Of a DNA stretch of 52,450 bases, positions 44,480-52,283 are shown piece after piece. The DNA is taken from contig JAPOXD010000043.1 in assembly GCA_026707285.1 (NCBI GenBank), forward strand, positions 1 through 52,450. The letters are read 5' to 3'. Numbering within the stretch: position 1 is the stretch's first letter; each line of letters begins with the position of its first letter. The DNA is from Chloroflexota bacterium (GTDB lineage Bacteria; Chloroflexota; UBA11872). Under the pieces are notes generated by a model. It did no database searches, was not told the origin of the DNA, and saw only the letters and a program-made list of their open reading frames with translations. Made by a program: the position numbers and the translations under genes.

Positions 44480-45099
44480 AGGCGCGCCGCCCAGCTGAGG
44501 CGCTCGGCGAGATCGCGCTCATTGCGCGTCAGTCGCGCATGGAAATCCGGCCCGTGGATGGGTTCGCTCCACATGATCAGCGCGTCTTCCCGATCGTCGC
44601 TGTAGTAGCGCGGGCGCACGCCATGGTCCACGAAGCCGTATTTGCGATAGAGGTTTTGCGCCGCTCGATTGCTCATGCGCACCTCGAGCGTGATGCGCGT
44701 GGCGCCGCGCAGCCGGCTGAGCTTGGCCATCTCGATAATCAGCGCCTCCGCGAACCCGCGCCGGCGATGCTCGGGATCGACCGCAATGGTGGTGATGTGC
44801 GACTCGTCGACCATGAGCCACATTCCACCAAACGCGACGATGTCGGTGCCCGGTACCGGGGCGCGCGGCCATAGGTTGAATGGGAACCGTCGGGGTGGGA
44901 GTGGCGGCGGCGGCCCCACGCCGGGGCGGCGCGCCACGAAATACCACGCCCGCTGGTTATCCATGATTTCCCGTCGATAGGAGTCGCGCGGCCAGGGCAC
45001 CGAGAACGACGCCCGCTCGATGCGGCGCACCTGGGGCAGGTCATCGAGCTGCATCGGCTCGATCACGATCTCAGGACCGGCGGCCCGACCGTCAACCAT
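44476..45099 (-). CDS. rimI: Ribosomal-protein-alanine acetyltransferase RimI-like (GNAT)
   Basis: A 207-residue GNAT protein; RimI is usually about 150. It starts at ATG (MVDGRAAGPEIVIEPM), overlapping the tsaB end by eight bases. The acetyl-CoA loop is VDPEHRRRGFAEALI (about 108-121), followed by LEVRMSNRAAQNLYRKYGFVDHGVRPRYY, the RimI-type motif B. A proline-rich insert (residues about 59-85, VGPPPPLPPRR and following) splits beta strands before the loop. Known role is N-terminal acetylation of ribosomal protein S18 and possibly others. The TsaB/TsaD neighbourhood supports the call. Confidence 0.85.
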   Translation of the reverse strand: MVDGRAAGPEIVIEPMQLDDLPQVRRIERASFSVPWPRDSYRREIMDNQRAWYFVARRPGVGPPPPLPPRRFPFNLWPRAPVPGTDIVAFGGMWLMVDESHITTIAVDPEHRRRGFAEALIIEMAKLSRLRGATRITLEVRMSNRAAQNLYRKYGFVDHGVRPRYYSDDREDALIMWSEPIHGPDFHARLTRNERDLAERLSWAARL

Positions 45100-45724
45100 G
45101 GCCGGCGGCTGGGGCGTAGATGGGCCGTGCCACTCCCACGCCAACGATCGATGGATCGCGCTCGCCCGCCAGGCGGCCGAGGGCTTGTGCGACCTCAACG
45201 GGCTGGATGGGTCGCAGCCGCATTCCGGCAGCGCGGATTCCCTCCGCCGTGTCGTCGTCGACGTCACCGGCCACGGTCACGCCCGCTCCAAGCTGTGCCG
45301 CAAGCTCGGGCGGGCCGATGGCGGGACCAAGCGGTGCGCTCCGCCCACAGGTCCAGAAATAGACGCGGCCACGGCCGGCCGGAATGACGATCGGCCCGAC
45401 GTGTCCGCCGGCGGCGCGAGCCACGGCTGCCGCGGACCGCACGCCGACGAACGGCACGCCCAGTCCGGTCGCCAGGCCCTTGGCAAACGCCACGCCGGCA
45501 CGCAGTCGCGCATAGCGTCCCGGCCCCATGGCCGCGGCGACCGTGCTCAGGCGCCCACGCAATTCCCGCAAGGGCAGATTCTGGCCCGCTTGCATGGCGC
45601 GCAGGCCGCTGATGAGCGGCGTCCGCGCGGTGTCGCCCTGCCACGACGCCAGCACCTCGTCATCGTGCAGCACCGCCATGGCGGGCGCGGAGCCTGTGGT
45701 GTCCATCGCGAGTACCATCGTCAT
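45092..45724 (-). CDS. tsaB: tRNA threonylcarbamoyladenosine complex subunit TsaB
   Basis: A 210-residue TsaD paralogue without catalysis, which scaffolds the t6A complex. VLAMDTTGSAPAMAVLHDDEVLASW is the N-terminal ASKHA motif, and VAAAMGPGRYARLRAGVAFAKGLATGLGVPFVGV is the TsaB core. Note Ala-Met in AMGPGRYARLR where VxxGPGSFTGLR is usual (Ser-Phe-Thr-Gly is Arg-Tyr-Ala-Arg). ATG overlaps the tsaE stop (ATGA). Confidence 0.9.
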   Translation of the reverse strand: MTMVLAMDTTGSAPAMAVLHDDEVLASWQGDTARTPLISGLRAMQAGQNLPLRELRGRLSTVAAAMGPGRYARLRAGVAFAKGLATGLGVPFVGVRSAAAVARAAGGHVGPIVIPAGRGRVYFWTCGRSAPLGPAIGPPELAAQLGAGVTVAGDVDDDTAEGIRAAGMRLRPIQPVEVAQALGRLAGERDPSIVGVGVARPIYAPAAGHG

Positions 45725-46227
45725 CGCGCCGCCATACGTGCTCCCACGGCCGCGAGGAGTTCCCGACTGCGAGGTCCGCCGGCTGAAAGCGTGATCGTAC
45801 GCCGGTTCGTCGACTCCGCCTGGATCGCCACGAGCAAGCAGTCGTCGGGCATTCGCTCACCGGCTCGTTCGGACCACTCGACCGCCGTGACCGCCGGTTC
45901 GTCGAGCAGGTCCTCCCAGTCGATCGAATCCAAGTCGAGCGCGCCCGCCAGGCGGTAGAGATCAACATGCTGCAGCCGCAACCGGCCCGACCCATAGACC
46001 GACACGAGCACGTAGGTCGGCGACGTCACGCCCTCCTCGACGCCAAGCCCCTGGGCAATGCCCTGGGCGACCACGGTCTTGCCCGCACCCAGCTCGCCCT
46101 GGAGCGCGACGAGGTCCCCCGGCCGCGCCCACCGACCTATGGCAGCGCCGACGGCCCGCGTAGCGTCGGGCCCGTCGGACACGATTTGGGTGTGGGCAAG
46201 CGTACGGAACGTCAATGCGCGCTCCAC
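45721..46227 (-). CDS. tsaE: tRNA threonylcarbamoyladenosine complex ATPase TsaE
   Basis: A 168-residue P-loop ATPase. Walker A is GELGAGKT (44-51), followed by TSPTYVLVSVYGSGRLRLQHVDLYRL, the typical HxDLYR motif, and VTAVEWSERAG (WxE/EW). It starts at GTG (VERALTFRTL). It cycles TsaB–TsaD turnover. It is the first gene of the minus-strand tsaE-tsaB-rimI-tsaD set, and its start lies only 14 bases from the divergent glycosyltransferase GTG. Confidence 0.93.
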   Translation of the reverse strand: MERALTFRTLAHTQIVSDGPDATRAVGAAIGRWARPGDLVALQGELGAGKTVVAQGIAQGLGVEEGVTSPTYVLVSVYGSGRLRLQHVDLYRLAGALDLDSIDWEDLLDEPAVTAVEWSERAGERMPDDCLLVAIQAESTNRRTITLSAGGPRSRELLAAVGARMAAR

Positions 46228-46241
46228 GAAAGGCGGCGGCG

Positions 46242-47444
46242 GTGAGCCTGCGCGTCGCCATGATTGCGCCGACGGGCTTCTTCGCGGACTACGGGTGTCA
46301 CGTTCGGATCCTGGAGGAAGCCCACGCGCTCCAAGCGCTGGGCCACGCCGTCACAATTTTTACCTATCCGACCGGCACAACGCCGGACGGACTGCGCGTG
46401 GTGCGACTTCCGGCATTTCGCCGCCACTCGGGCGCACACGTCGGCTCGCACCGGCGCAAGCTGCTGCTGGACCCGCTGCTGGCTGGGTTGGTGCTCGCTC
46501 GCAGCCTGCGTCAACCCATCGACGTGGTGCACGGCCACCTGCACGAAGGCGCCGCAATTGGCTGGCCGCTGGCGCGCGCTCGTCGCGTGCCGCTGATCCT
46601 GGACTATCAGGGAAGCCTGACCAGCGAGATGGTCGACCATCGATTCCTCTTGCCGGACGGCCCCGGCGTACAGATATTCGGGGGGGTCGAGCGCGTAATC
46701 GAGGCCGTGGCCGACTGCATCGTCACGAGTTCGGCGTTTGCCCGGGACCAGCTTGCCGCGCGCAAGTCGTGGTCGGCGGGACGGATACTCGCCGTTCCCG
46801 ACGGCGTTGACGTCGGGCGGTTTCGACCTCGAGCTCCGCAAGATGCCCCCGACCTCGCCGCCCTGCGACAGCAACTCGGCATTCCACCGAGCCGGCTGGT
46901 GGTCGGCTACCTGGGCCTGCTCGCGGAGTACCAGGGGACCGGCGACCTCATCCGCGCCGCGCGCCTGGTAGTCGACGCCGAGCCGGGAACGCACTTCCTG
47001 ATCATGGGCTATCCCAACGCCGCGGAATACGAGCAGGCGGCCAGGCAGGCGGGGCTGGCCGAGCACGTCACGTTCACGGGCCGAATCCCCTATGCCCAGG
47101 CCCCGGCGCACCTGCGGCTCTGCGACCTGGCCGTCGCGCCAAAGCGGTCGGAGACGGAGGGCAACGGCAAGGTGCTCAACTACATGGCCACCGGACTGCC
47201 GACCGTGGCCTACGCGCGCGGAGTGGCCGCCGAGTTCCTGGGACCGGACGCCCGGCTGGCCGAGCGAGGGTCGGTGTCGGCGCTCGCCGGTGAGATCCTG
47301 CGCCTGGTGCGAGACGCCGATACGCGCCGGACCTACGGCGAGAACCTGCGGGCGCGCGCCGAGCAAGAGTTCTCGTGGCAGCGACAGGTGGGCAGGATTC
47401 TCGACGTCTATGCCTCTGTTGGCGCGGAAGCGCGGCACGACTGA
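46242..47444 (+). CDS. Family 4 glycosyltransferase (GT-B)
   Basis: About 400 residues from GTG at 46242; an ATG at 46215 would overlap the tsaE start. The N-terminus is RVAMIAPTGFFADYGCHVRILEEAHALQALGH, and the C-terminal donor domain has VVGYLGLLAEYQGTGDLIRAARLV and APKRSETEGNGKVLNYMATGLPTVAY. The second Glu of the E-x7-E motif is Asn, as in the EGNGKxLNYMA subgroup. Two frames give an alternative first segment but this one is continuous. The sugar donor and acceptor are unknown; the gene leads a MraY-like/kinase/MurF cluster, so an envelope lipid or polymer acceptor is likely. Confidence 0.85.
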   Translation: MSLRVAMIAPTGFFADYGCHVRILEEAHALQALGHAVTIFTYPTGTTPDGLRVVRLPAFRRHSGAHVGSHRRKLLLDPLLAGLVLARSLRQPIDVVHGHLHEGAAIGWPLARARRVPLILDYQGSLTSEMVDHRFLLPDGPGVQIFGGVERVIEAVADCIVTSSAFARDQLAARKSWSAGRILAVPDGVDVGRFRPRAPQDAPDLAALRQQLGIPPSRLVVGYLGLLAEYQGTGDLIRAARLVVDAEPGTHFLIMGYPNAAEYEQAARQAGLAEHVTFTGRIPYAQAPAHLRLCDLAVAPKRSETEGNGKVLNYMATGLPTVAYARGVAAEFLGPDARLAERGSVSALAGEILRLVRDADTRRTYGENLRARAEQEFSWQRQVGRILDVYASVGAEARHD

Positions 47445-48864
47445 TTGCTACCGTGAGCCTGACGCCCGCCACACGTCGGAGGGTCGCATAGAGCCTGGGT
47501 TGGCGATCGGCCTGGCGGCCGGCTTCGCCTTCGTCATTGCCGCGGGGGGCTCTGCCGCGCTTCGACGTTGGTTGCCCCACTTTCGCTCGGCCGAGGTCAA
47601 GCGCGGGGCGCACCAAATCGCCACACCGCTTGGCGTGTCCGGCAAGCTGCCGCTCGTGGGCGGCATTGCCGCCGCCGTCGCGGCGGTCGTCGCCGCGGCG
47701 CTGTTGTCGGCAGGCCCGGCCGCTTCCAGCGCCTGGTGGGTGCTGGTCGGTGCCGTCGGGTTCTTTCTCTTCGGGCTCGCCGACGACCTGCGCAAGACGC
47801 GCACCGGGCGAGGCGTGCCCGAGGGCGCCTATCTTGTCATCGCTCTCCTACTCAGCGTCGGCGCGACGGCGCTCCTGGTAGGCCCCGGCGCCCACGCGTC
47901 CGGCTCGGCATCGCCCTACGCCCTGGCGCACTGGCTGGGATCGGGAGCGCACGTGCCGCTGAGCGTCTGGTACCTGGCGCTGATCCTCGGGACGACGCTG
48001 GCGACCAGCTTCAGCGACGGCATGGACGGGCTCACGCCGGGCACGGTGACCATCGCGACGGCCGGCGCCGCGCTCGCGGCCGGGCTTGCCGCCGGCGTCA
48101 GCCACGCCGGTTGGCCGCTCGGCGTCGCGGCCATTGCCGCCGGGCTCCTGGTGTGGAATCTGCCTTCGGAGTGGTCCCCGGCCAATCGCGGCGCCAAGCG
48201 CCGGGCGAGCATCTACATCGGCGATAGCGGCGCCCTGATGCTCGGGGCGGCCTCGGCGGCCGCGGCAATCGTGGCGGGCGTGGACCTGCTGTGGCCGCTG
48301 ATCGCGGCGCCCCTGCTGCTGGAAGGCCTTTCGTCGCTGGTGCAAGCCAAGATCCTGGTGCCGCTGTACCGACGCTGGCGCGATCCACGGCTGCCGGACG
48401 GGACGCCGGTTCCACATCAGCAATTCCCGCTGCCGCTGCTGGCGTCACCGCTGCATTACCACTGGGAAATCGTCGGCCTGAACCGGCAGAAGATCGTGCT
48501 GGGCTTTTGGGCCGGCACGGCCGCGACCGCGGCCCTGTGCGTCATCGCGGCTGCCATGCTTGAATCGGCGTGGGCGGCGCTGGCGATTGCCCTCGCCGCG
48601 GCGGTGGGCGCGGCGTTCTGGGGCGCCGCCACGTGGACCCGTCCGGCATTCGTCGCCGCCGACGGAGACTTCCTGCTGCTGTATCACGGCCGGCCCATCA
48701 AGTTCCTCGGATGGCTGTTGGCGCGACGGCGACGCGTAGTGGGCGACGCGGAGGCGGTTCGGGCGGCTGCGGACCGGGGTCTTCTCGACCGACCCATGAA
48801 CGCCCACGTGCTCGACGCGACCCTCGACGAGTTGCTGCCCGACGCGAAACGGCCGGGGACGTGA
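47410..48864 (+). CDS. MraY-like phospho-sugar transferase with C-terminal extension
   Basis: About 484 residues from ATG 47410, which overlaps the preceding gene by 35 bases; TTG 47500 is a shorter alternative, with GGAGGG (47478-47483) too far upstream. It is a polyprenyl-phosphate phosphosugar transferase with about ten membrane segments. Asp pair FGLADDLRK (125-126), SFSDGMDGLTPG (NxTDGxDGL with Ser for Asn), IYIGDSGALMLG and PLHYHWEIVGLNRQKIVLGFW (HHHxE-like MraY motif, middle His to Tyr) are present. About 100 extra residues follow the usual MraY end. Proximity to MurF suggests it may be the organism's MraY, but that needs comparison. Confidence 0.8.
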   Translation: MPLLARKRGTTDCYREPDARHTSEGRIEPGLAIGLAAGFAFVIAAGGSAALRRWLPHFRSAEVKRGAHQIATPLGVSGKLPLVGGIAAAVAAVVAAALLSAGPAASSAWWVLVGAVGFFLFGLADDLRKTRTGRGVPEGAYLVIALLLSVGATALLVGPGAHASGSASPYALAHWLGSGAHVPLSVWYLALILGTTLATSFSDGMDGLTPGTVTIATAGAALAAGLAAGVSHAGWPLGVAAIAAGLLVWNLPSEWSPANRGAKRRASIYIGDSGALMLGAASAAAAIVAGVDLLWPLIAAPLLLEGLSSLVQAKILVPLYRRWRDPRLPDGTPVPHQQFPLPLLASPLHYHWEIVGLNRQKIVLGFWAGTAATAALCVIAAAMLESAWAALAIALAAAVGAAFWGAATWTRPAFVAADGDFLLLYHGRPIKFLGWLLARRRRVVGDAEAVRAAADRGLLDRPMNAHVLDATLDELLPDAKRPGT

Positions 48865-49937
48865 GTACGTCTGGCGTGAACGAAGACCTGCGCGCCGGAG
48901 TGAGCGCAATCCTGGCGGCGAGCGGCCAGCCGGGGCCGTGGTCCTGGCATGCCGTCGCCGCCGATGCGCGGCATGGAATCTGGCGCCTTCGCTCCGGCCC
49001 GGCGTCGCTGATCGTCAAGGTGTATCGGCCGCAAGTCGACCGGTACTACCACCATCGCTGGCGGCGCGAGGAGCGGGCGTTGGACCTGCTGAGCCGCCAG
49101 GCGCCAGGATTGGCGCCCGAGCCACATGGGGCTCTGCTGGCGCCCGACGCCTTTGCCGCCGTGGCCATGGAAGACCTCGGATCCGAGTGCCTGGCCGACC
49201 GGCTCGAAAGGGCGGACTCGGACGAGCGCGCCGCATTACTCGCATGTGCCGTCGAGACGCTGGCCGCATTCCGCGATGTGGCATCGCGTCACCAGGCCAT
49301 GCTGCGGGCCCTGGCGTACCAGAGCGATCTGGACCGCATCACGCGCGACACCTTGCGCCGACGCCTCGCCATTGCCGCGGCGCGGCTTCGCGATCCAGCG
49401 ACCACGCCCGAGCCTGACGCCGCGCCGCGTGCCGTAGCGCCGCGACTCCCATGGCGAGACCTGGAAGCCGGCATCGTCGGACCGATAGTCCGCGCGCCGC
49501 GGCGGGTGGTGCACAACGGCTTCTCGCCGCTCAACCTGATGCCGCGTCCCGACGGACGGCTGGCCCTGATCGATTGGGAGACCCTGGCAGTGGCCGCCCC
49601 GGCACTGGACGCGGCCGACCTGCTCACGTTTCCGAGTCTCGCTCTCTCCTCAGACGCCATCGAGGACCAGGCGGCTCGGCTCGCCGCTGAATCCGAGACC
49701 GCCGGAACAATCCAGGTGTTTTGGGCCGCGGCCGCCGAGCGCAGCTTGACCTACGCCGCCACCGCCGCCGTGCGCGAGCGCCGCGCACAGGCAGCATCGC
49801 AATCCGACCGGGCATCGACCTATGCCGCTCGACGTCAGTGGTATCTCCGCGTCTTCGACGAGGCCCTGGAGCGCCTGCAGCTCGACTCAGGCGCGCGCCG
49901 TCGCATCCGCGACGCGTTGGACGGACTCAACGGCTGA
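48861..49937 (+). CDS. APH-fold kinase-like protein, possible pseudokinase
   Basis: A 358-residue protein from GTG overlapping the preceding stop (GTGA). The C-lobe pattern VVHNGFSPLNLMPRPDGRLALIDWE matches the phosphotransferase (APH/choline kinase) fold. The usual catalytic HGDxxxxN is H218-N219-G220-F-S-P-L-N225, so the catalytic Asp is absent, while the metal-binding Asp238 of LIDWE is kept. The N-lobe has GIWRLRSGPASLIVKVYRP with a likely ATP-binding lysine. It sits between the MraY-like gene and murF, implying a role in envelope-precursor handling, perhaps regulatory. Function unproven. Confidence 0.6.
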   Translation: MSTSGVNEDLRAGVSAILAASGQPGPWSWHAVAADARHGIWRLRSGPASLIVKVYRPQVDRYYHHRWRREERALDLLSRQAPGLAPEPHGALLAPDAFAAVAMEDLGSECLADRLERADSDERAALLACAVETLAAFRDVASRHQAMLRALAYQSDLDRITRDTLRRRLAIAAARLRDPATTPEPDAAPRAVAPRLPWRDLEAGIVGPIVRAPRRVVHNGFSPLNLMPRPDGRLALIDWETLAVAAPALDAADLLTFPSLALSSDAIEDQAARLAAESETAGTIQVFWAAAAERSLTYAATAAVRERRAQAASQSDRASTYAARRQWYLRVFDEALERLQLDSGARRRIRDALDGLNG

Positions 49938-51349
49938 TGTTCACCCTGGCGGACGTGGCCATCGCCGCCGAGCAGCCGGTTCCAGGCGGCGCCGAAGACC
50001 TCGTCATGACCGCCGCGCACTTCGACAGCCGGCGCATCCAGCCGGGCATGTTGTTCGTGGCGCTGCCCGGCGCGCGCGTCGACGGCCACGACTTCATCGG
50101 CAGCGCCTTCGCCCACGGCGCCGCGGCGGTGCTGTGCGCCAGGCACGACCCGGATCAACCCATTGAGCGTCAGGTCATTGCCGCGGCGCCGCAGGCCGCG
50201 TTCGAGCGCCTGGCGGGCAGGCTGCGCTCGCGTTCGTCGGCGACGTTCGTGGGCGTCACGGGCAGCAACGGCAAGACCACCACCAAGGAAGCCCTGGCGG
50301 CGGCCCTGGGCGCCGCCGGCTCCACTCTCGCTACCGATCGCAGCGAGAATGCCGAGGTGGGCGTGCCGGCCACCCTGTCGCGGTTGGCGCCCACGCACCG
50401 CTACGCGGTTGTCGAAATCGGCGCCCAGGTCGTGGGCGAAATCGCCCGCTACTGCGGCTACGCGAAGCCCGATGTCGGCGTCATCACCTCCATTGCAGGC
50501 GCGCACCTGGGGTTGTTCGGCTCGATAGAGGCCGTTGCCACGGCCAAGGGCAAGCTTTTCGAGGCCCTCCCGGAAAACGGGCCGGCCATCGTGAACGCCG
50601 ACGACCCCTGGACCGAGGCCCTGCGGCGTCGCGCACGAGGGCCGGTGGTGTCGTTCGGCCGGTCGGACGCGGCGGACGTGCGGGTAGGCGGCGAACTGCT
50701 GGCCGATCCGCCGGGCACCCGCGTGCGCATCACGGCTGGCAGCTTCACCGGCAGCGTTGACGTTCCCGGCACGGCGGGCGCCATCGATCTTGCGTTCGGC
50801 GCCGCGATCGCGACGACCCAGGCGCTCGGGGTGGATCCCGCCACGGCCTGCCACGGGTTGCGCGACTTTCGACCCGCGCCGCACCGACTGCGGCTCCAGG
50901 CGCTGCCGGGCGGCGGCCTGCTGCTCGACGACACCTACAACGCGAACGCATCCTCCATGAAGGTCGCTCTGGACACGCTGCGAGCCGTATCTATCCCTGG
51001 GCGCCGGATCGCCGTGCTAGGCGATATGTTCGAGTTGGGAGACTTTGCCCCGGCCGCCCATCAGCAGGTGGGACGGGATGCCGCCGGCGCCGATCGGTTG
51101 CTCTGCGTCGGCGCGCTGGCCGCCGAAATTGCTTCGGGCGCTCGCGTGGCTGGCCTGCAAGCCGTGGACTTGATTCCCGCGGATACGGAGGACTCCGCGT
51201 CGATCGCCGGGGCCGTGGACGCGGCGGCGGCATGGCTGCGCCAGGAGCTGGCAGCCGGCGACGCAGTGCTGCTGAAAGCCAGCAACGGCATGGGCTTCGC
51301 CCGCCTGGCAGACGCGGCTACGGAAGCCCCGCAGCTCTCCGCCGGCTGA
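49937..51349 (+). CDS. murF: UDP-MurNAc-tripeptide–D-Ala-D-Ala ligase MurF
   Basis: A 470-residue Mur ligase adding the D-Ala-D-Ala dipeptide to the peptidoglycan precursor. ATG shares one base with the upstream stop (TGATG). N-terminal DSRRIQPGMLFVALPGARVDGHDF, ATP loop GVTGSNGKTTTKEAL (106-120), AVVEIGAQVVGEIARYC (MurF normally has EMG/EMGm here), ITSIAGAHLGLFGS, and DDTYNANASSMKVAL are in order. It follows an APH-like gene and a MraY-like gene and is convergent with the last gene of the window. Confidence 0.93.
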   Translation: MFTLADVAIAAEQPVPGGAEDLVMTAAHFDSRRIQPGMLFVALPGARVDGHDFIGSAFAHGAAAVLCARHDPDQPIERQVIAAAPQAAFERLAGRLRSRSSATFVGVTGSNGKTTTKEALAAALGAAGSTLATDRSENAEVGVPATLSRLAPTHRYAVVEIGAQVVGEIARYCGYAKPDVGVITSIAGAHLGLFGSIEAVATAKGKLFEALPENGPAIVNADDPWTEALRRRARGPVVSFGRSDAADVRVGGELLADPPGTRVRITAGSFTGSVDVPGTAGAIDLAFGAAIATTQALGVDPATACHGLRDFRPAPHRLRLQALPGGGLLLDDTYNANASSMKVALDTLRAVSIPGRRIAVLGDMFELGDFAPAAHQQVGRDAAGADRLLCVGALAAEIASGARVAGLQAVDLIPADTEDSASIAGAVDAAAAWLRQELAAGDAVLLKASNGMGFARLADAATEAPQLSAG

Positions 51350-51350
51350 T

Positions 51351-52283
51351 TCAGCCCCCGGCGCGTTTGGCCTTGCGCGCCTCTTCGCGAGCCTGCTCGG
51401 CGCGGTAGTTCGAGATCCAGTTCATGGAAAACTCGTCGCGGCCGCGGATCAGGTTGGCGGCCAGCACCGCGTGGCGAATCTCCTTGTGGGTCATATCCAG
51501 GATCGCCGCAGTCAACCCGGCCTCCATCGCCGTCAGCAGAGTCGCCGCGTTGAGGGAACGTCGGGCCGGCAATCCGAATGACACGTTGCTCAGCCCGATG
51601 GACATATTCAGGTCGTCCTCGCGGTGCAGCGTGCGAATCGCGCCTAGCAAACCCGGCCCAAAGACATCGTTGGCCCCCACCGGCAAGCACACCGGGTCAA
51701 TGACGATCCGGTCGGCGCTAATGTCGTGCTCGGCGGCGCTGGCCACCAGCGCGCGCGCGTTCTCGACCCGTTCCTCCACCGTCTCCGGCATGGCGGCGCC
51801 GCCCTTGGTGCACATGCCGATCATGCAGGCATCGTGCTCGGCAATCGCCGGGAGCAACTCGTCCATGTAGTCCGCCTCGAACGGGACGGAGTTCACCAGC
51901 GGGCGTCCGCGCGCGACCTCGAGCCCGACCAGCAGCACGTCGATGGTGTAGGAGTCAATCGACACGGGCACGTCCACAACGTCCTGCACCGCCCGCACGG
52001 CGTCGCGCATCTTGCGCGCCTCGATCTCGTGGTGCGGGTCGCCCGTGTTGACGTCGATCACCGTCGCGCCTGCCGCGACCTGCCGCGTGGCGTCGCGCTG
52101 GACGTAAGCCCAGTTCCCTTCGTCGTATGCGCGCTGAAGCCGCGGCTTGTTGGTCGGGTTCAGGCGCTCGCCGATGGGCACGAAGGCCTCATCCGGGCTG
52201 ATCACCACTTCAAGGCCGTCACGGCCACGGAGCACCGTACGCACGAAACCTCGACTGACGACGTGGGCGCGGCGCCCTGGCAT
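51351..52283 (-). CDS. Pterin-binding (DHPS-fold) methyltransferase-domain protein
   Basis: About 310 residues from ATG 52283 (start uncertain; the frame is open upstream and no ribosome-binding site is clear; several GTG codons lie just downstream). It has VPIGERLNPTNKPRLQ, AAGATVIDVNTGDP, VPVSIDSYTIDVL, ADRIVIDPVCLP and MSIGLSNVSFGLPARRSLN, the pattern of the AcsE/MetH/MtgA methyltetrahydrofolate-binding barrel. It would move a methyl between tetrahydrofolate and a corrinoid protein. The N-loop Asn of LSNVSFG is present. No corrinoid protein or reductive activator is in the window, so pathway is unknown. Confidence 0.82.
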   Translation of the reverse strand: MPGRRAHVVSRGFVRTVLRGRDGLEVVISPDEAFVPIGERLNPTNKPRLQRAYDEGNWAYVQRDATRQVAAGATVIDVNTGDPHHEIEARKMRDAVRAVQDVVDVPVSIDSYTIDVLLVGLEVARGRPLVNSVPFEADYMDELLPAIAEHDACMIGMCTKGGAAMPETVEERVENARALVASAAEHDISADRIVIDPVCLPVGANDVFGPGLLGAIRTLHREDDLNMSIGLSNVSFGLPARRSLNAATLLTAMEAGLTAAILDMTHKEIRHAVLAANLIRGRDEFSMNWISNYRAEQAREEARKAKRAGG

